NCBI GenBank assembly: GCA_905181705.1
Contig: CAJIYP010000003.1
Coordinates: 620,001 to 684,000 of the forward strand
DNA: 64,000 nt
Direction: 5' to 3'
Source: Cryomorphaceae bacterium BACL29 MAG-121220-bin8
GTDB lineage: Bacteria; Bacteroidota; Bacteroidia; Flavobacteriales; Flavobacteriaceae
A program made the translations under genes and the position numbers. The stretch's first letter is position 1, and each line of letters starts with the position of its first letter. Of this stretch, positions 1-7,912 are shown piece by piece. The notes beneath the pieces are model-generated. The model was given only the letters and a program-made list of their open reading frames with translations, searched no databases and was not told the origin of the DNA.

Positions 1-386
1 TACTAGTCCAATTACTAATATCCCAATTTTCTATTCCTTTGATTTCAGTTTTTAGAAAAATGCCTGCTGCAGAAGCTTCATTAGTAATTTCTAGTTTAGT
101 TGTAACCTGTGTACTTAAATCTGAGTAAGTGTTTAATACATTCTTTAACCAAGGTAAATCAACAGCAATAAAATATTTTTCGTGGTGAATAGGACTTCTC
201 GCAATATCTCCATATGTCCAATCTAATGTTTTTCCATCAATATCTGCCCTTAATCCTATATTAACCCAATCTCTAGCCTTTACTGTTACTCCATTGTCTG
301 CAAAATAATAAGGCAATTCTTTGCCTTCCTCAGGAGAACAAGACACAATTATTAGGGCTAAAAATAGTAATGCATATTTATTCACT
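1..386 (-). CDS. Putative lipoprotein, truncated by the window edge (GTG start)
   Basis: Reverse strand reads VNKYALLFLALIIVSCSPEEGKELPYYFADNGVTVKARDWVNIG...ENWDISNWTS with no stop; N-terminal hydrophobic stretch plus lipobox-like IVSC. Not in the ORF track (non-ATG, partial). Confidence 0.6.
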
Positions 387-496
387 TTTTGAAAATAAAA
401 AAAATACATTCTAAAAACAAATCTTCATTTAAACTACTTACGAGGATTAGAAGTTGCTGAATTGACTGAAGAAGATATGCCTATGGTTTAGTTTAT

Positions 497-661
497 TTAA
501 TTGCGTTTTATGTTATACAATGAAGCCATAACAATAATGATAAGACCTATTAGCCATAATCCAGGCGAATCATCATTTTCTCCAAAGACCATAGCAAAGA
601 CTCCTACTATTGTCATTAGAATTGGTAACAAACCAGTTAAAATTGATTTAAAAACTTTCAT
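497..661 (-). CDS. Small membrane protein (54 aa)
   Basis: ATG ORF MKVFKSILTGLLPILMTIVGVFAMVFGENDDSPGLWLIGLIIIVMASLYNIKRN*, two hydrophobic segments; below the ORF track size cutoff. Confidence 0.5.
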   Translation of the reverse strand: MKVFKSILTGLLPILMTIVGVFAMVFGENDDSPGLWLIGLIIIVMASLYNIKRN

Positions 662-719
662 AATTAATTAAATATAACAATTATCTAAACCTTATTAATC
701 TTCTCCCTTTATAGAGGAC

Positions 720-802
720 TATGTCTTTGTATAGTACAGGTCTTTTATAGCTAGTCAGTATAGCTGTTCTTGGGCATTTTATTTTTAATATCATTATATT
801 TA
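720..802 (+). repeat. Leader-like direct repeat, copy A
   Basis: Aligns with 1465-1549; 36-bp identical core tatagctgttcttgggcattttatttttaatatcat at 759-794; lies 14 bp upstream of a small ORF at 817. Confidence 0.85.
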
Positions 803-816
803 ATTGAAATATTATT

Positions 817-915
817 ATGTGGTTTGAAAAACACGCATTTCGTATGTATAAAAAATACTGGTGGTATATTGTGCTCGTTATTATAATCTATATAATCATT
901 AAAATATTTAGCTAA
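817..915 (+). CDS. Tiny single-TM ORF (32 aa)
   Basis: MWFEKHAFRMYKKYWWYIVLVIIIYIIIKIFS*; follows repeat copy A. Confidence 0.35.
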   Translation: MWFEKHAFRMYKKYWWYIVLVIIIYIIIKIFS

Positions 916-1018
916 TGAGAAAGATAAAAAAATCATTTTTCAGTATGTTTCTTAATGATATTCAATCTTAATATCGAAAGTATAACTAAATTCAAGGTAG
1001 AACCTTAAAACACACAAA

Positions 1019-1135
1019 ATGAAGAATAACAAAAAGCCTAGTACTAAAGAGATTATTATGACAATATCAATTATTATAATAATAATGATTGGATGTGGTT
1101 TAATGATGTGGGAATCAAGAAATGGTTTCAGTTAA
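1019..1135 (+). CDS. Tiny single-TM ORF (38 aa)
   Basis: MKNNKKPSTKEIIMTISIIIIIMIGCGLMMWESRNGFS*; basic N-terminus plus hydrophobic helix. Confidence 0.4.
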   Translation: MKNNKKPSTKEIIMTISIIIIIMIGCGLMMWESRNGFS

Positions 1136-1145
1136 ATTATAGTTT

Positions 1146-1322
1146 ATGAAAAAGTTTTTTATTGATAATGGTCAATTGTTAACTGTGTTTATGTCCTGTA
1201 TTTTTATTTTTTTTGCAGACAATTTACCAGAATTTTCTAATGCATATCTAACATTTATTACATATTGTATTATTCTTTTAATTCCTGTTTCTTTAAGTAT
1301 TTATTACAAAAACAAAAAATGA
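1146..1322 (+). CDS. Small membrane protein (58 aa)
   Basis: MKKFFIDNGQLLTVFMSCIFIFFADNLPEFSNAYLTFITYCIILLIPVSLSIYYKNKK*; two hydrophobic segments; stop overlaps the next ATG (ATGA). Confidence 0.45.
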   Translation: MKKFFIDNGQLLTVFMSCIFIFFADNLPEFSNAYLTFITYCIILLIPVSLSIYYKNKK

Positions 1323-1423
1323 AAAAAGCACCAAAATGGAAGAAATTTCTAATAATAGCATCAGCTTTGATTGCTGCATTTGCAATGGTTTATGAGGCTT
1401 ATATTAGAATGGTTAACGCTTAA
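1319..1423 (+). CDS. Tiny single-TM ORF (34 aa), translationally coupled to the upstream ORF
   Basis: MKKAPKWKKFLIIASALIAAFAMVYEAYIRMVNA*; ATGA overlap with the preceding ORF. Confidence 0.45.
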   Translation: MKKAPKWKKFLIIASALIAAFAMVYEAYIRMVNA

Positions 1424-1464
1424 TAGCTTCATCTAAACTTAACTACAACTGCACCTTTTAATAG

Positions 1465-1549
1465 TATGTGGTTTTGATATAGTACAGGTCTGTTGTAGCT
1501 GGTTATTATAGCTGTTCTTGGGCATTTTATTTTTAATATCATATATTTA
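1465..1549 (+). repeat. Leader-like direct repeat, copy B
   Basis: Aligns with 720-802; 36-bp identical core at 1507-1542; ends 4 bp before the ORF at 1554. Confidence 0.85.
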
Positions 1550-1553
1550 GTTT

Positions 1554-1796
1554 ATGGAAAAAAAGAATGAACCTTTCTTTGATAAATTTAAATCTTTAGA
1601 AAAACTTATATATTCAGTTAAGTATCTACCTCAAATACTATATTTTGGTTCTTTTGGAATTATTTTATATTCAATCTATAGTTGGATATTTGGGGAAGTA
1701 GATTTTATTTTTCGCTTACTTGAATTACCTTTAATTTTTTTCTTTATCTATATGTCACATTTAATTGCTAAAAACAACAAAAAAAATAAATCATAG
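1554..1796 (+). CDS. Small membrane protein (80 aa)
   Basis: ORF track; two hydrophobic segments (YLPQILYFGSFGIILYSIYSWIF, LPLIFFFIYMSHLIA). Confidence 0.55.
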   Translation: MEKKNEPFFDKFKSLEKLIYSVKYLPQILYFGSFGIILYSIYSWIFGEVDFIFRLLELPLIFFFIYMSHLIAKNNKKNKS

Positions 1797-1799
1797 TTT

Positions 1800-1880
1800 A
1801 TGAATAAATATTTTTCTCAAAAACAAATAACGATTGCAATTATAGTTCTTCTTATAATTAACTTATTGATTATATTTTAA
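1800..1880 (+). CDS. Tiny single-TM ORF (26 aa)
   Basis: MNKYFSQKQITIAIIVLLIINLLIIF*; starts right after the previous ORF. Confidence 0.3.
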   Translation: MNKYFSQKQITIAIIVLLIINLLIIF

Positions 1881-1931
1881 TAGCCTCATCTAACTCCTTA
1901 TTTGAGTGTTTACTCAAGGAATCTATTATTT

Positions 1932-2141
1932 CTATTTGAAAGTTTCTTGGTTCTTCATCACTTTCTTCTGTGTGTTTAATCTTGGAACTACATAAGTAAG
2001 TCCTATTTGAATAAGTTTTAACTTCTCATTTTGAGTCATTGAATCTATATCAATAGTGGACATAGCATTCATTATTACTTGACTTAATCTTTCTTTAATT
2101 TCTGCTGTTATCTTGTTTGGACTTCCTTTAGGTCTTGGCAT
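1932..2141 (-). CDS. Phage-like small protein with GRPKGSPNK-type N-terminus (DUF5681/terminase-small-subunit-like)
   Basis: MPRPKGSPNKITAEIKERLSQVIMNAMSTIDIDSMTQNEKLKLIQIGLTYVVPRL resembles the (G)RPKGS.NK.T...L.P..R..LL..L..YV.P pattern of short phage/mobile-element proteins. Confidence 0.45.
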   Translation of the reverse strand: MPRPKGSPNKITAEIKERLSQVIMNAMSTIDIDSMTQNEKLKLIQIGLTYVVPRLNTQKKVMKNQETFK

Positions 2142-2174
2142 ATTTTATAGTATTTTATTGATTATATTAGGAAT

Positions 2175-2384
2175 ATGGACTGGTATTATAAATTTTTAAA
2201 ATGGTTTAAAGATAAATATGGTTATGACATATGGGATAAAAAATTTGAAGGGGAAGAAGGCAAATGGTCTATTGGGTGAATGCTTTTTATAAGCATCCCG
2301 CTTGCAATAATATATATAACTTTTGATAATGAGATTAACTCAATTTTTAATTCTATTAAAACATTCATTCTTGGTTATTTCTAA
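2175..2384 (+). pseudogene. Small ORF with an internal in-frame TGA, or two abutting 34-aa ORFs
   Basis: 2175-2279 MDWYYKFLKWFKDKYGYDIWDKKFEGEEGKWSIG* is followed in the same frame by 2280-2384 MLFISIPLAIIYITFDNEINSIFNSIKTFILGYF*. Confidence 0.35.
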
Positions 2385-2996
2385 ATAATCTTTTTGTAAA
2401 CATCTGCCCGTAAGGGCACTTTATCTAAATAATCTTCTGCATACCTCATCTAAAAAAGATATTACTCTTTTTATATGAAGAACCTCCATCAGAATCAAGG
2501 CAGAAAACCTATTCACACGGTGTCTATTACTACTGGCACAGGGAAAACTGCTGTGCTTACCCACTCACACACTCTATCCGAGTTTATAACGTCAAACCTT
2601 ATTAGGAAATTAAAGGTTTATTGTAGAAAATATCTTGGTTTTCTATACGTCTTGAAAGTATTTTTATGTACCAAGTTTAAACTCACATTACATATATATA
2701 ACGTGAAAGTTATTTTGATTTTGTGTTTTCAGTTTAAATTCTTAGTTCAGATATGTTGGAACAACATTGTTTGTGAAAACTTATAAAAGTCGAAAAGAAC
2801 ATAATGTCTGTCAAATGTCTGTCAGTTTTAGTAAATTTAATGTGTTCTTTGAGATTATTATTGTCAATTAATTAAGTTCTTTTAGAAGGTTTTCACGAAT
2901 GGTTAGACAAGGTGAGAGCCAGACCTTAACTACGCTGAAAAGAAAAAACCTCCAATTTCTCGAAGGTTTAGAATGTGTAGTGTAGCGACTCTGTTG

Positions 2997-3070
2997 CTCC
3001 CCCTCAAGGACTCGAACCTTGGACCCTCTGATTAACAGTCAGATGCTCTAACCAACTGAGCTAAGGAGGA
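2997..3070 (-). tRNA. tRNA-Asn (GTT)
   Basis: Reverse strand TCCTCCTTAGCTCAGTTGGTTAGAGCATCTGACTGTTAATCAGAGGGTCCAAGGTTCGAGTCCTTGAGGGGGAG folds as a cloverleaf with anticodon GTT, GGTTCGAGTCC T-arm and a paired acceptor stem. Confidence 0.95.
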
Positions 3071-3114
3071 ATATAAACGATCGCAAATATAAATTATATT
3101 TTATTGTGGTCAAA

Positions 3115-4431
3115 CTAATTAAAAAAGTATTTATAAACGTCATTTCCATTTGCATATAAAACAAGAGTCATTAAAAGGATGAAGCCAAACATTTGAGCAT
3201 AACCCATAACTTTATCATTAGGTTTTCTTCCAGAAATCATTTCATAAAACAAAAACATTGCATGCCCTCCGTCTAAAGCAGGTATTGGCAGAGCATTCAT
3301 AAACGCTAAAATTATAGATATGAAAGCTGTTGTTTCCCAAAACCCTTGCCAGTTCCAAGTTGCAGGGTATAGACCACCTATCGCTCCAAAACCTCCAAGT
3401 TGTGAAAGACCTTGTTGAGTAAATACATATTTAAATTGTCCAATATAATCTGCAAAGGTCCAGTACGCTCTATCATACCCTTCTTTTATACTCTCAAAAA
3501 AAGTATATTCTAATTTTGTAGGTACTATTTTAGGTAGCTTGACGGTAACTCCAATTTTTTTATCTTCATTTAATGGAATTATATTCGATATAATTTCATT
3601 TCCTCTTTCAATTTCTACATTAATATTTGGAGAATTATTTGCTTTAACCAATTCCGTAAAATCTTGCCACTTAACTATGTCGTTGCCGTTGACTCTTAAA
3701 ACCCTATCACCAGATAGAAGTCCAGCATTAAAGGCAGGCGAGTTTGGCACTATTGAATCTAGAACAGCAGGAACCATAGGAACAAAAGCATTAATAGCTC
3801 CATTTTCAAACATTATTGTTCCTATATTTTCTGGAATTGAAATATTTTCTTTTTTTCCATTATATCTTTCAACTCTAACCTGATTAACATCTCTCAAAAA
3901 AAGGTATTTACTGATGTCTCTAACACTTTCAATATCTTCACCATTAACCTGTAGTATTTTATCTCCATCTTCAAATCCGTAAGTTTTCATAACTTCTGCA
4001 ACCTCAAAACCCGCAGGCAAATCTTGATTTGTATAGACTGTTTTTCCCCACGTAAAAGCCACCATCATATAGATAGCAAAACCTAAAATTAGGTTAACAA
4101 TTACCCCTCCACTAATAATTATAAGTCTTTGCCAAGCTGGCTTAGATCTATATTCCCATGGTTCGGGTGCTTTATCTAAATGCTCCGTATCCATACTCTC
4201 ATCAATCATTCCAGCAATTTTTACATATCCACCAAGTGGTATAGCTCCGATTCCGTATTCGGTTTCTCCAATTTTCTTTTTAAACAAAGCAAAAGGCCAA
4301 TCAAAAAACAAATAAAATTTTTCCACTTTGGTCTTGAACAATTTAGCAGGAATAAAGTGTCCTAACTCATGGAGTATTACTATAATCGCTAAACTTATTA
4401 AAAATTGTATTGCTTTAATTAAAAATATCAT
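3115..4431 (-). CDS. rseP: RIP metalloprotease RseP (site-2 protease family)
   Basis: HELGH near the N-terminus, PDZ-like regions, C-terminal NALPIPALDGGH motif. Confidence 0.93.
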   Translation of the reverse strand: MIFLIKAIQFLISLAIIVILHELGHFIPAKLFKTKVEKFYLFFDWPFALFKKKIGETEYGIGAIPLGGYVKIAGMIDESMDTEHLDKAPEPWEYRSKPAWQRLIIISGGVIVNLILGFAIYMMVAFTWGKTVYTNQDLPAGFEVAEVMKTYGFEDGDKILQVNGEDIESVRDISKYLFLRDVNQVRVERYNGKKENISIPENIGTIMFENGAINAFVPMVPAVLDSIVPNSPAFNAGLLSGDRVLRVNGNDIVKWQDFTELVKANNSPNINVEIERGNEIISNIIPLNEDKKIGVTVKLPKIVPTKLEYTFFESIKEGYDRAYWTFADYIGQFKYVFTQQGLSQLGGFGAIGGLYPATWNWQGFWETTAFISIILAFMNALPIPALDGGHAMFLFYEMISGRKPNDKVMGYAQMFGFILLMTLVLYANGNDVYKYFFN

Positions 4432-4541
4432 ACGTAAAAATTAGGAAGCAAAAATACGTTTTTAAGTTTATACAAAAAAAGTATTTTAAAGTATCTATTG
4501 TTATGATTTTAAAATGATTTAATTTTGATAAAAAATTAAGT

Positions 4542-5216
4542 TTGTACAAAAAATTCTTCAAAAGATATGGGCCCTTCATCATAATTATGATGTTCTTTTC
4601 AGCTATAGTTTTAAGCTCATTTTATTTCATTTTACAGCCAAAAATAACCCTCCCTATTTATAGTCCTAATATGGTTTCTTCAGAGCTTGTTGAAGAAGAA
4701 ATTCAATATGTTAAAAAATATCATAAGATTTCAGATTTTTCATTGACTAATCAAAATGGAGATACCATTACTCAAGATTATTATGAAAATAAAATATATA
4801 TAGCTGATTTCTTTTTTACTACATGCCCAACAATATGTCCAATAATGACAGAAAACATGTATAAAATTCAAGAAAAAACAATTGAAAAAAATGTTCTTCT
4901 GGTTTCTTACAGTGTAACACCTGAAATAGATTCTGTCTCTCAATTGAAAAAATATGCAATTGAAAAAGGGGTTAAGGACAATAAATGGAATTTATTAACG
5001 GGAGATAAAAAGCAAATTTATGATTTAGCTAGAAGATCTTATTTAGTTGCAAAAAATGATGGGGATGGCGGTAAGTACGATATGATTCATACTGAAAACT
5101 TTGTGCTAATTGATAAAGAAAAAAGAATAAGAGGTTTTTACGATGGGACAAGTGAAGAGGAAATGGAGAAACTTTTAATTGATGTTGAAATACTTGAAAA
5201 TTCATATAAAATTTAA
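4542..5216 (+). CDS. SCO family protein (SCO1/SenC, thioredoxin-like; TTG start)
   Basis: N-terminal TM, FFFTTCPTICPIM CxxxC motif, later conserved His (DMIHTENFVLID). Confidence 0.9.
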   Translation: MYKKFFKRYGPFIIIMMFFSAIVLSSFYFILQPKITLPIYSPNMVSSELVEEEIQYVKKYHKISDFSLTNQNGDTITQDYYENKIYIADFFFTTCPTICPIMTENMYKIQEKTIEKNVLLVSYSVTPEIDSVSQLKKYAIEKGVKDNKWNLLTGDKKQIYDLARRSYLVAKNDGDGGKYDMIHTENFVLIDKEKRIRGFYDGTSEEEMEKLLIDVEILENSYKI

Positions 5217-5218
5217 AA

Positions 5219-5764
5219 ATGAGAAACTTAAAACTAATTATATATATATTTTTGACATCAAGTTTTAGTTTAAATGCTCAAGAGCTAGTAATAGCGGAGG
5301 AAAGAGTAGAACCTGGAATTATTTTTGTTTTTGAAGGAGCAATAAAAGATCACATAATGCCCTCTTCAATGCATTTAAAAGAAAATCAAACCAATGTACA
5401 TATTGAGGCTCGTGTTAATTGGGATATTAATAATGTTCCTGCAGGGACTCCATTAGGTGGATTTATACCCTATTTACATATAACAGCAAAAGTAACTAAC
5501 GAAAAAAGTGGGTTAAGTACTTTTATCGATCTACTTCCTCACATTAATTTAATTGACAACTTCCATTATGCAAGAAATATTTCTTTGCCAGGTGCCATCT
5601 CGGATTTATACTCTGTTGATTTTAATATAATCCCTCCAACCCAAATCGAGCTTGCTCTTCACAATGATTGGGCTAAAATGTATGGTAAAGAGTTGTTTAC
5701 AGGAAAAACATTTAAATACATTAATGTTGATTTTGAAGAAATTGCTAATGCAAGAAGAGATTAA
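5219..5764 (+). CDS. P19/Tp34-like periplasmic iron(/copper)-binding protein (PF10634-type)
   Basis: Signal peptide; IMPSSMHL, TNVHIEARVNW, GGFIPYLHITAKVTN, DNFHYARNISLPG match the order of the Met/His ligand motifs of C. jejuni P19. Confidence 0.75.
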   Translation: MRNLKLIIYIFLTSSFSLNAQELVIAEERVEPGIIFVFEGAIKDHIMPSSMHLKENQTNVHIEARVNWDINNVPAGTPLGGFIPYLHITAKVTNEKSGLSTFIDLLPHINLIDNFHYARNISLPGAISDLYSVDFNIIPPTQIELALHNDWAKMYGKELFTGKTFKYINVDFEEIANARRD

Positions 5765-5842
5765 TTTAAAACTACCTACTCATTAGAATGTAATTGAGGA
5801 TTTTTTATTATATTAACTCTTAAAATTTTAAAATAAAACCCA

Positions 5843-6634
5843 ATGAAAAAAATATTTTTATTACTGTCCGTTGCATTATTCATTTCATGTTCCTCAAAAC
5901 ACTCTGATTATGAGGCAAATAAAAAACTAGCTCAAAAATGGGTGGCGTCATTTGAAACTGGCAATATTGAATTATGGAAAGAAGTCGTTTCTGAAGATGT
6001 TTTAGATGTTTCTCCTGTCTATGGAATGGGGCAAGTTGACTATAACTCCTCTTTACAAATTGCTGAATTTTATATAAACAATTATACTGATGTCAAGTTT
6101 AATGACCCTGTTTGGCTCCCAGGAATTGACACATTAACTTTAAAACCAGATGGAAGTGTTAGAGCTTATGGTAAATGGTCTGGAAAAAGCAAATCTACAG
6201 GAAGAGAATTTAATTTAACATCTTATCACAACTTTGATTTTAAAGATGGTAAAATAATTACCACTGGAGAATATTTTGATGCAACCGGAATGACAAATGC
6301 CGTAGGTCCAGTCCAAAGAAATGTTGTAGTATTTACTGCAAAAGTTAGTAAAAAGAATTTAAATAAATTTCAAGAATTAATGGATTCTGATGACGGCTTA
6401 ACTGTAACTAGAAATGCAGATGGTTGTACACATTTAGAAGCTTTTTATAATGAAGAAAATCAGACTTATTTTATCTATGAGTATTGGGATTCATTTGAAA
6501 AATATGAAACTTACTTAAATTGGAGATTTAATGAAGACCCTAGCGGGCTTGTTGCTAAGACAGTGCCTTTAGTTATAGGTGGTGAGAGTGGGATGAAAGC
6601 TCACTTCAACAATTCTAATTATAAATTCTTTTAA
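5843..6634 (+). CDS. Lipoprotein: SnoaL/NTF2-like domain fused to an antibiotic-biosynthesis-monooxygenase (ABM)-like domain
   Basis: Lipobox ALFISC; NTF2-like residues ~20-150; C-terminal VVFTAKVSKKNLNKFQELMDSDDGLTVTRNADGCTHLEAFYNEENQTYFIYEYWDSFEKYETYLNW fits the ABM fold pattern. Confidence 0.7.
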   Translation: MKKIFLLLSVALFISCSSKHSDYEANKKLAQKWVASFETGNIELWKEVVSEDVLDVSPVYGMGQVDYNSSLQIAEFYINNYTDVKFNDPVWLPGIDTLTLKPDGSVRAYGKWSGKSKSTGREFNLTSYHNFDFKDGKIITTGEYFDATGMTNAVGPVQRNVVVFTAKVSKKNLNKFQELMDSDDGLTVTRNADGCTHLEAFYNEENQTYFIYEYWDSFEKYETYLNWRFNEDPSGLVAKTVPLVIGGESGMKAHFNNSNYKFF

Positions 6635-7173
6635 TGATGAAAAATATATATACTATTTTATTAGTTGGACTATTTACAGTTTCTTGTAATAATTCCAATT
6701 CATCAGAAACAAGTAATTTGTTTGGTGAAGTAAAGCAAAATGATGAAAAATCTCAAATGGTACAAAAACTTTTTGAAGCGGTTGAAGCAGAAGATGCATC
6801 ATATTTGCAAAATATTTTTTCTGATGATTTAAAACATACTAATCCCGATGGAGTTGTTGTCAACAAGGAAGAGTTTATGACTGGAATTGAAAATATATTT
6901 GACATGTTCGATAATATTAAATTTAAAAAATCTGAATATGAGGAATATGAAAATTTAGAAATTGAAACAACATATTATAAAAATGGTAAAATTTGGACTA
7001 ATATTTGGAGTGAAATGAGTGCAAAAGGCAACTATTCTGGAAATGAAATGAATTTTCGTTTTCACATTTCATACCTTTGGGATGGAGATAAAATTATTGA
7101 GGAAGTTCAATTCTTTAATCCAACAGCTTTTAACTCCGAAGGCCTAGCTAAAGAAATGTCATTAGATAAATAA
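6634..7173 (+). CDS. Lipoprotein with SnoaL/NTF2-like domain
   Basis: Lipobox LFTVSC; LFEAVEAEDASYLQNIFSDDLKHTNPDGVVVNKEEFMTGI pattern. Confidence 0.65.
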   Translation: MMKNIYTILLVGLFTVSCNNSNSSETSNLFGEVKQNDEKSQMVQKLFEAVEAEDASYLQNIFSDDLKHTNPDGVVVNKEEFMTGIENIFDMFDNIKFKKSEYEEYENLEIETTYYKNGKIWTNIWSEMSAKGNYSGNEMNFRFHISYLWDGDKIIEEVQFFNPTAFNSEGLAKEMSLDK

Positions 7174-7174
7174 T

Positions 7175-7891
7175 ATGAAAAAATCTATTTTATTATTAAC
7201 CTTTTTATTGTTGTCATTATCAGCTTTTTCTCAGGCTGTAACATCAATATATAGTTTTTCGGTAGATAACCCAAGAGATGTTCAAACCATTGTGATGGCA
7301 ATGTCCGAACATTTTGAATCTGACTTTGCAAAAGCAGGTGGGGCAATTGTTGAAATAGTTGATGAACACTTTAATGGTTCAGAAGAATCTAATCTCTCTT
7401 TTGTTTATAAATTTAAGGATGTTCAAGAAATGCAAGATGAATATGCTAGAACTAGTAGGTCTGATGAAGTAAAAAAAGTTCAGGAAATTATTCTTCCCTT
7501 AGTTAATGAGAATTCTCAAATGCTTTTGAAAAGTTTGGTTGGGGGGAAGGGAATAGGCAAAACTGGGGTTACTATGGTTTTTGTAATGAAAGTGAAAAAT
7601 CCAGTATCATATTTAAATGCTTATATTGAGTTTATTTCCACAATGGAAGAAAACGGAAAATCAAAATTATTTACTGAATATGGATTGAGTGAAATCTTTG
7701 CTGGCGGACAAAATGATACAGGAGCAACTCATCATGCAGTAATTGGAGCTTTAGACATGGTTAGTCTAGTTAATGGCTTGGATGAGCTATTTAGTAGTCA
7801 AGAATTTAGATTGTTTTCTAGTAAGGTTATAGGAAACAGAGAAATATTATCACGTAAAACTGTTTTTACATTAGCATCTTTTAACGAATAA
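7175..7891 (+). CDS. Secreted hypothetical protein, possible duplicated alpha/beta-barrel domain
   Basis: Signal peptide ending SAFSQA; two halves with similar layout (SIYSFSVDNPRDVQ... and TMVFVMKVKNPVSYL...). Confidence 0.55.
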   Translation: MKKSILLLTFLLLSLSAFSQAVTSIYSFSVDNPRDVQTIVMAMSEHFESDFAKAGGAIVEIVDEHFNGSEESNLSFVYKFKDVQEMQDEYARTSRSDEVKKVQEIILPLVNENSQMLLKSLVGGKGIGKTGVTMVFVMKVKNPVSYLNAYIEFISTMEENGKSKLFTEYGLSEIFAGGQNDTGATHHAVIGALDMVSLVNGLDELFSSQEFRLFSSKVIGNREILSRKTVFTLASFNE

Positions 7892-7912
7892 AAAAAATAT
7901 TAAAATAAAAAA

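Noticed and set aside
1-386. BspA/DUF285-like surface repeat protein
   Set aside because: Only a short NWDISNW string at the truncated end supports this; not enough to name the family.
751-936. ORF-track minus-strand 61-aa ORF
   Set aside because: Overlaps the leader repeat and the plus-strand small ORF at 817; no recognisable features; AT-rich chance frame.
2405-2418. Terminator TGCCC-GTAA-GGGCA
   Set aside because: Five-bp stem with no adequate T-tract; could be chance, not called as a terminator.
2475-2786. ORF-track 103-aa ORF (MKNLHQNQGRKPIHTV...)
   Set aside because: No recognisable domain, composition shifts abruptly after ~45 codons, and a different frame looks at least as protein-like; left as unexplained sequence.
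3539-3883. Antisense ORFs inside conserved genes (also 4180, 4740, 10355, 10613, 11572, 13608, 13974, 14528, 18055, 18990, 19230, 25752, 26792, 27566, 36202, 41783, 47711, 48075, 54268, 54919, 55677, 56787, 58181, 60793, 62744, 63016, 63546)
   Set aside because: Each lies opposite a well-supported CDS and has typical shadow-ORF composition.
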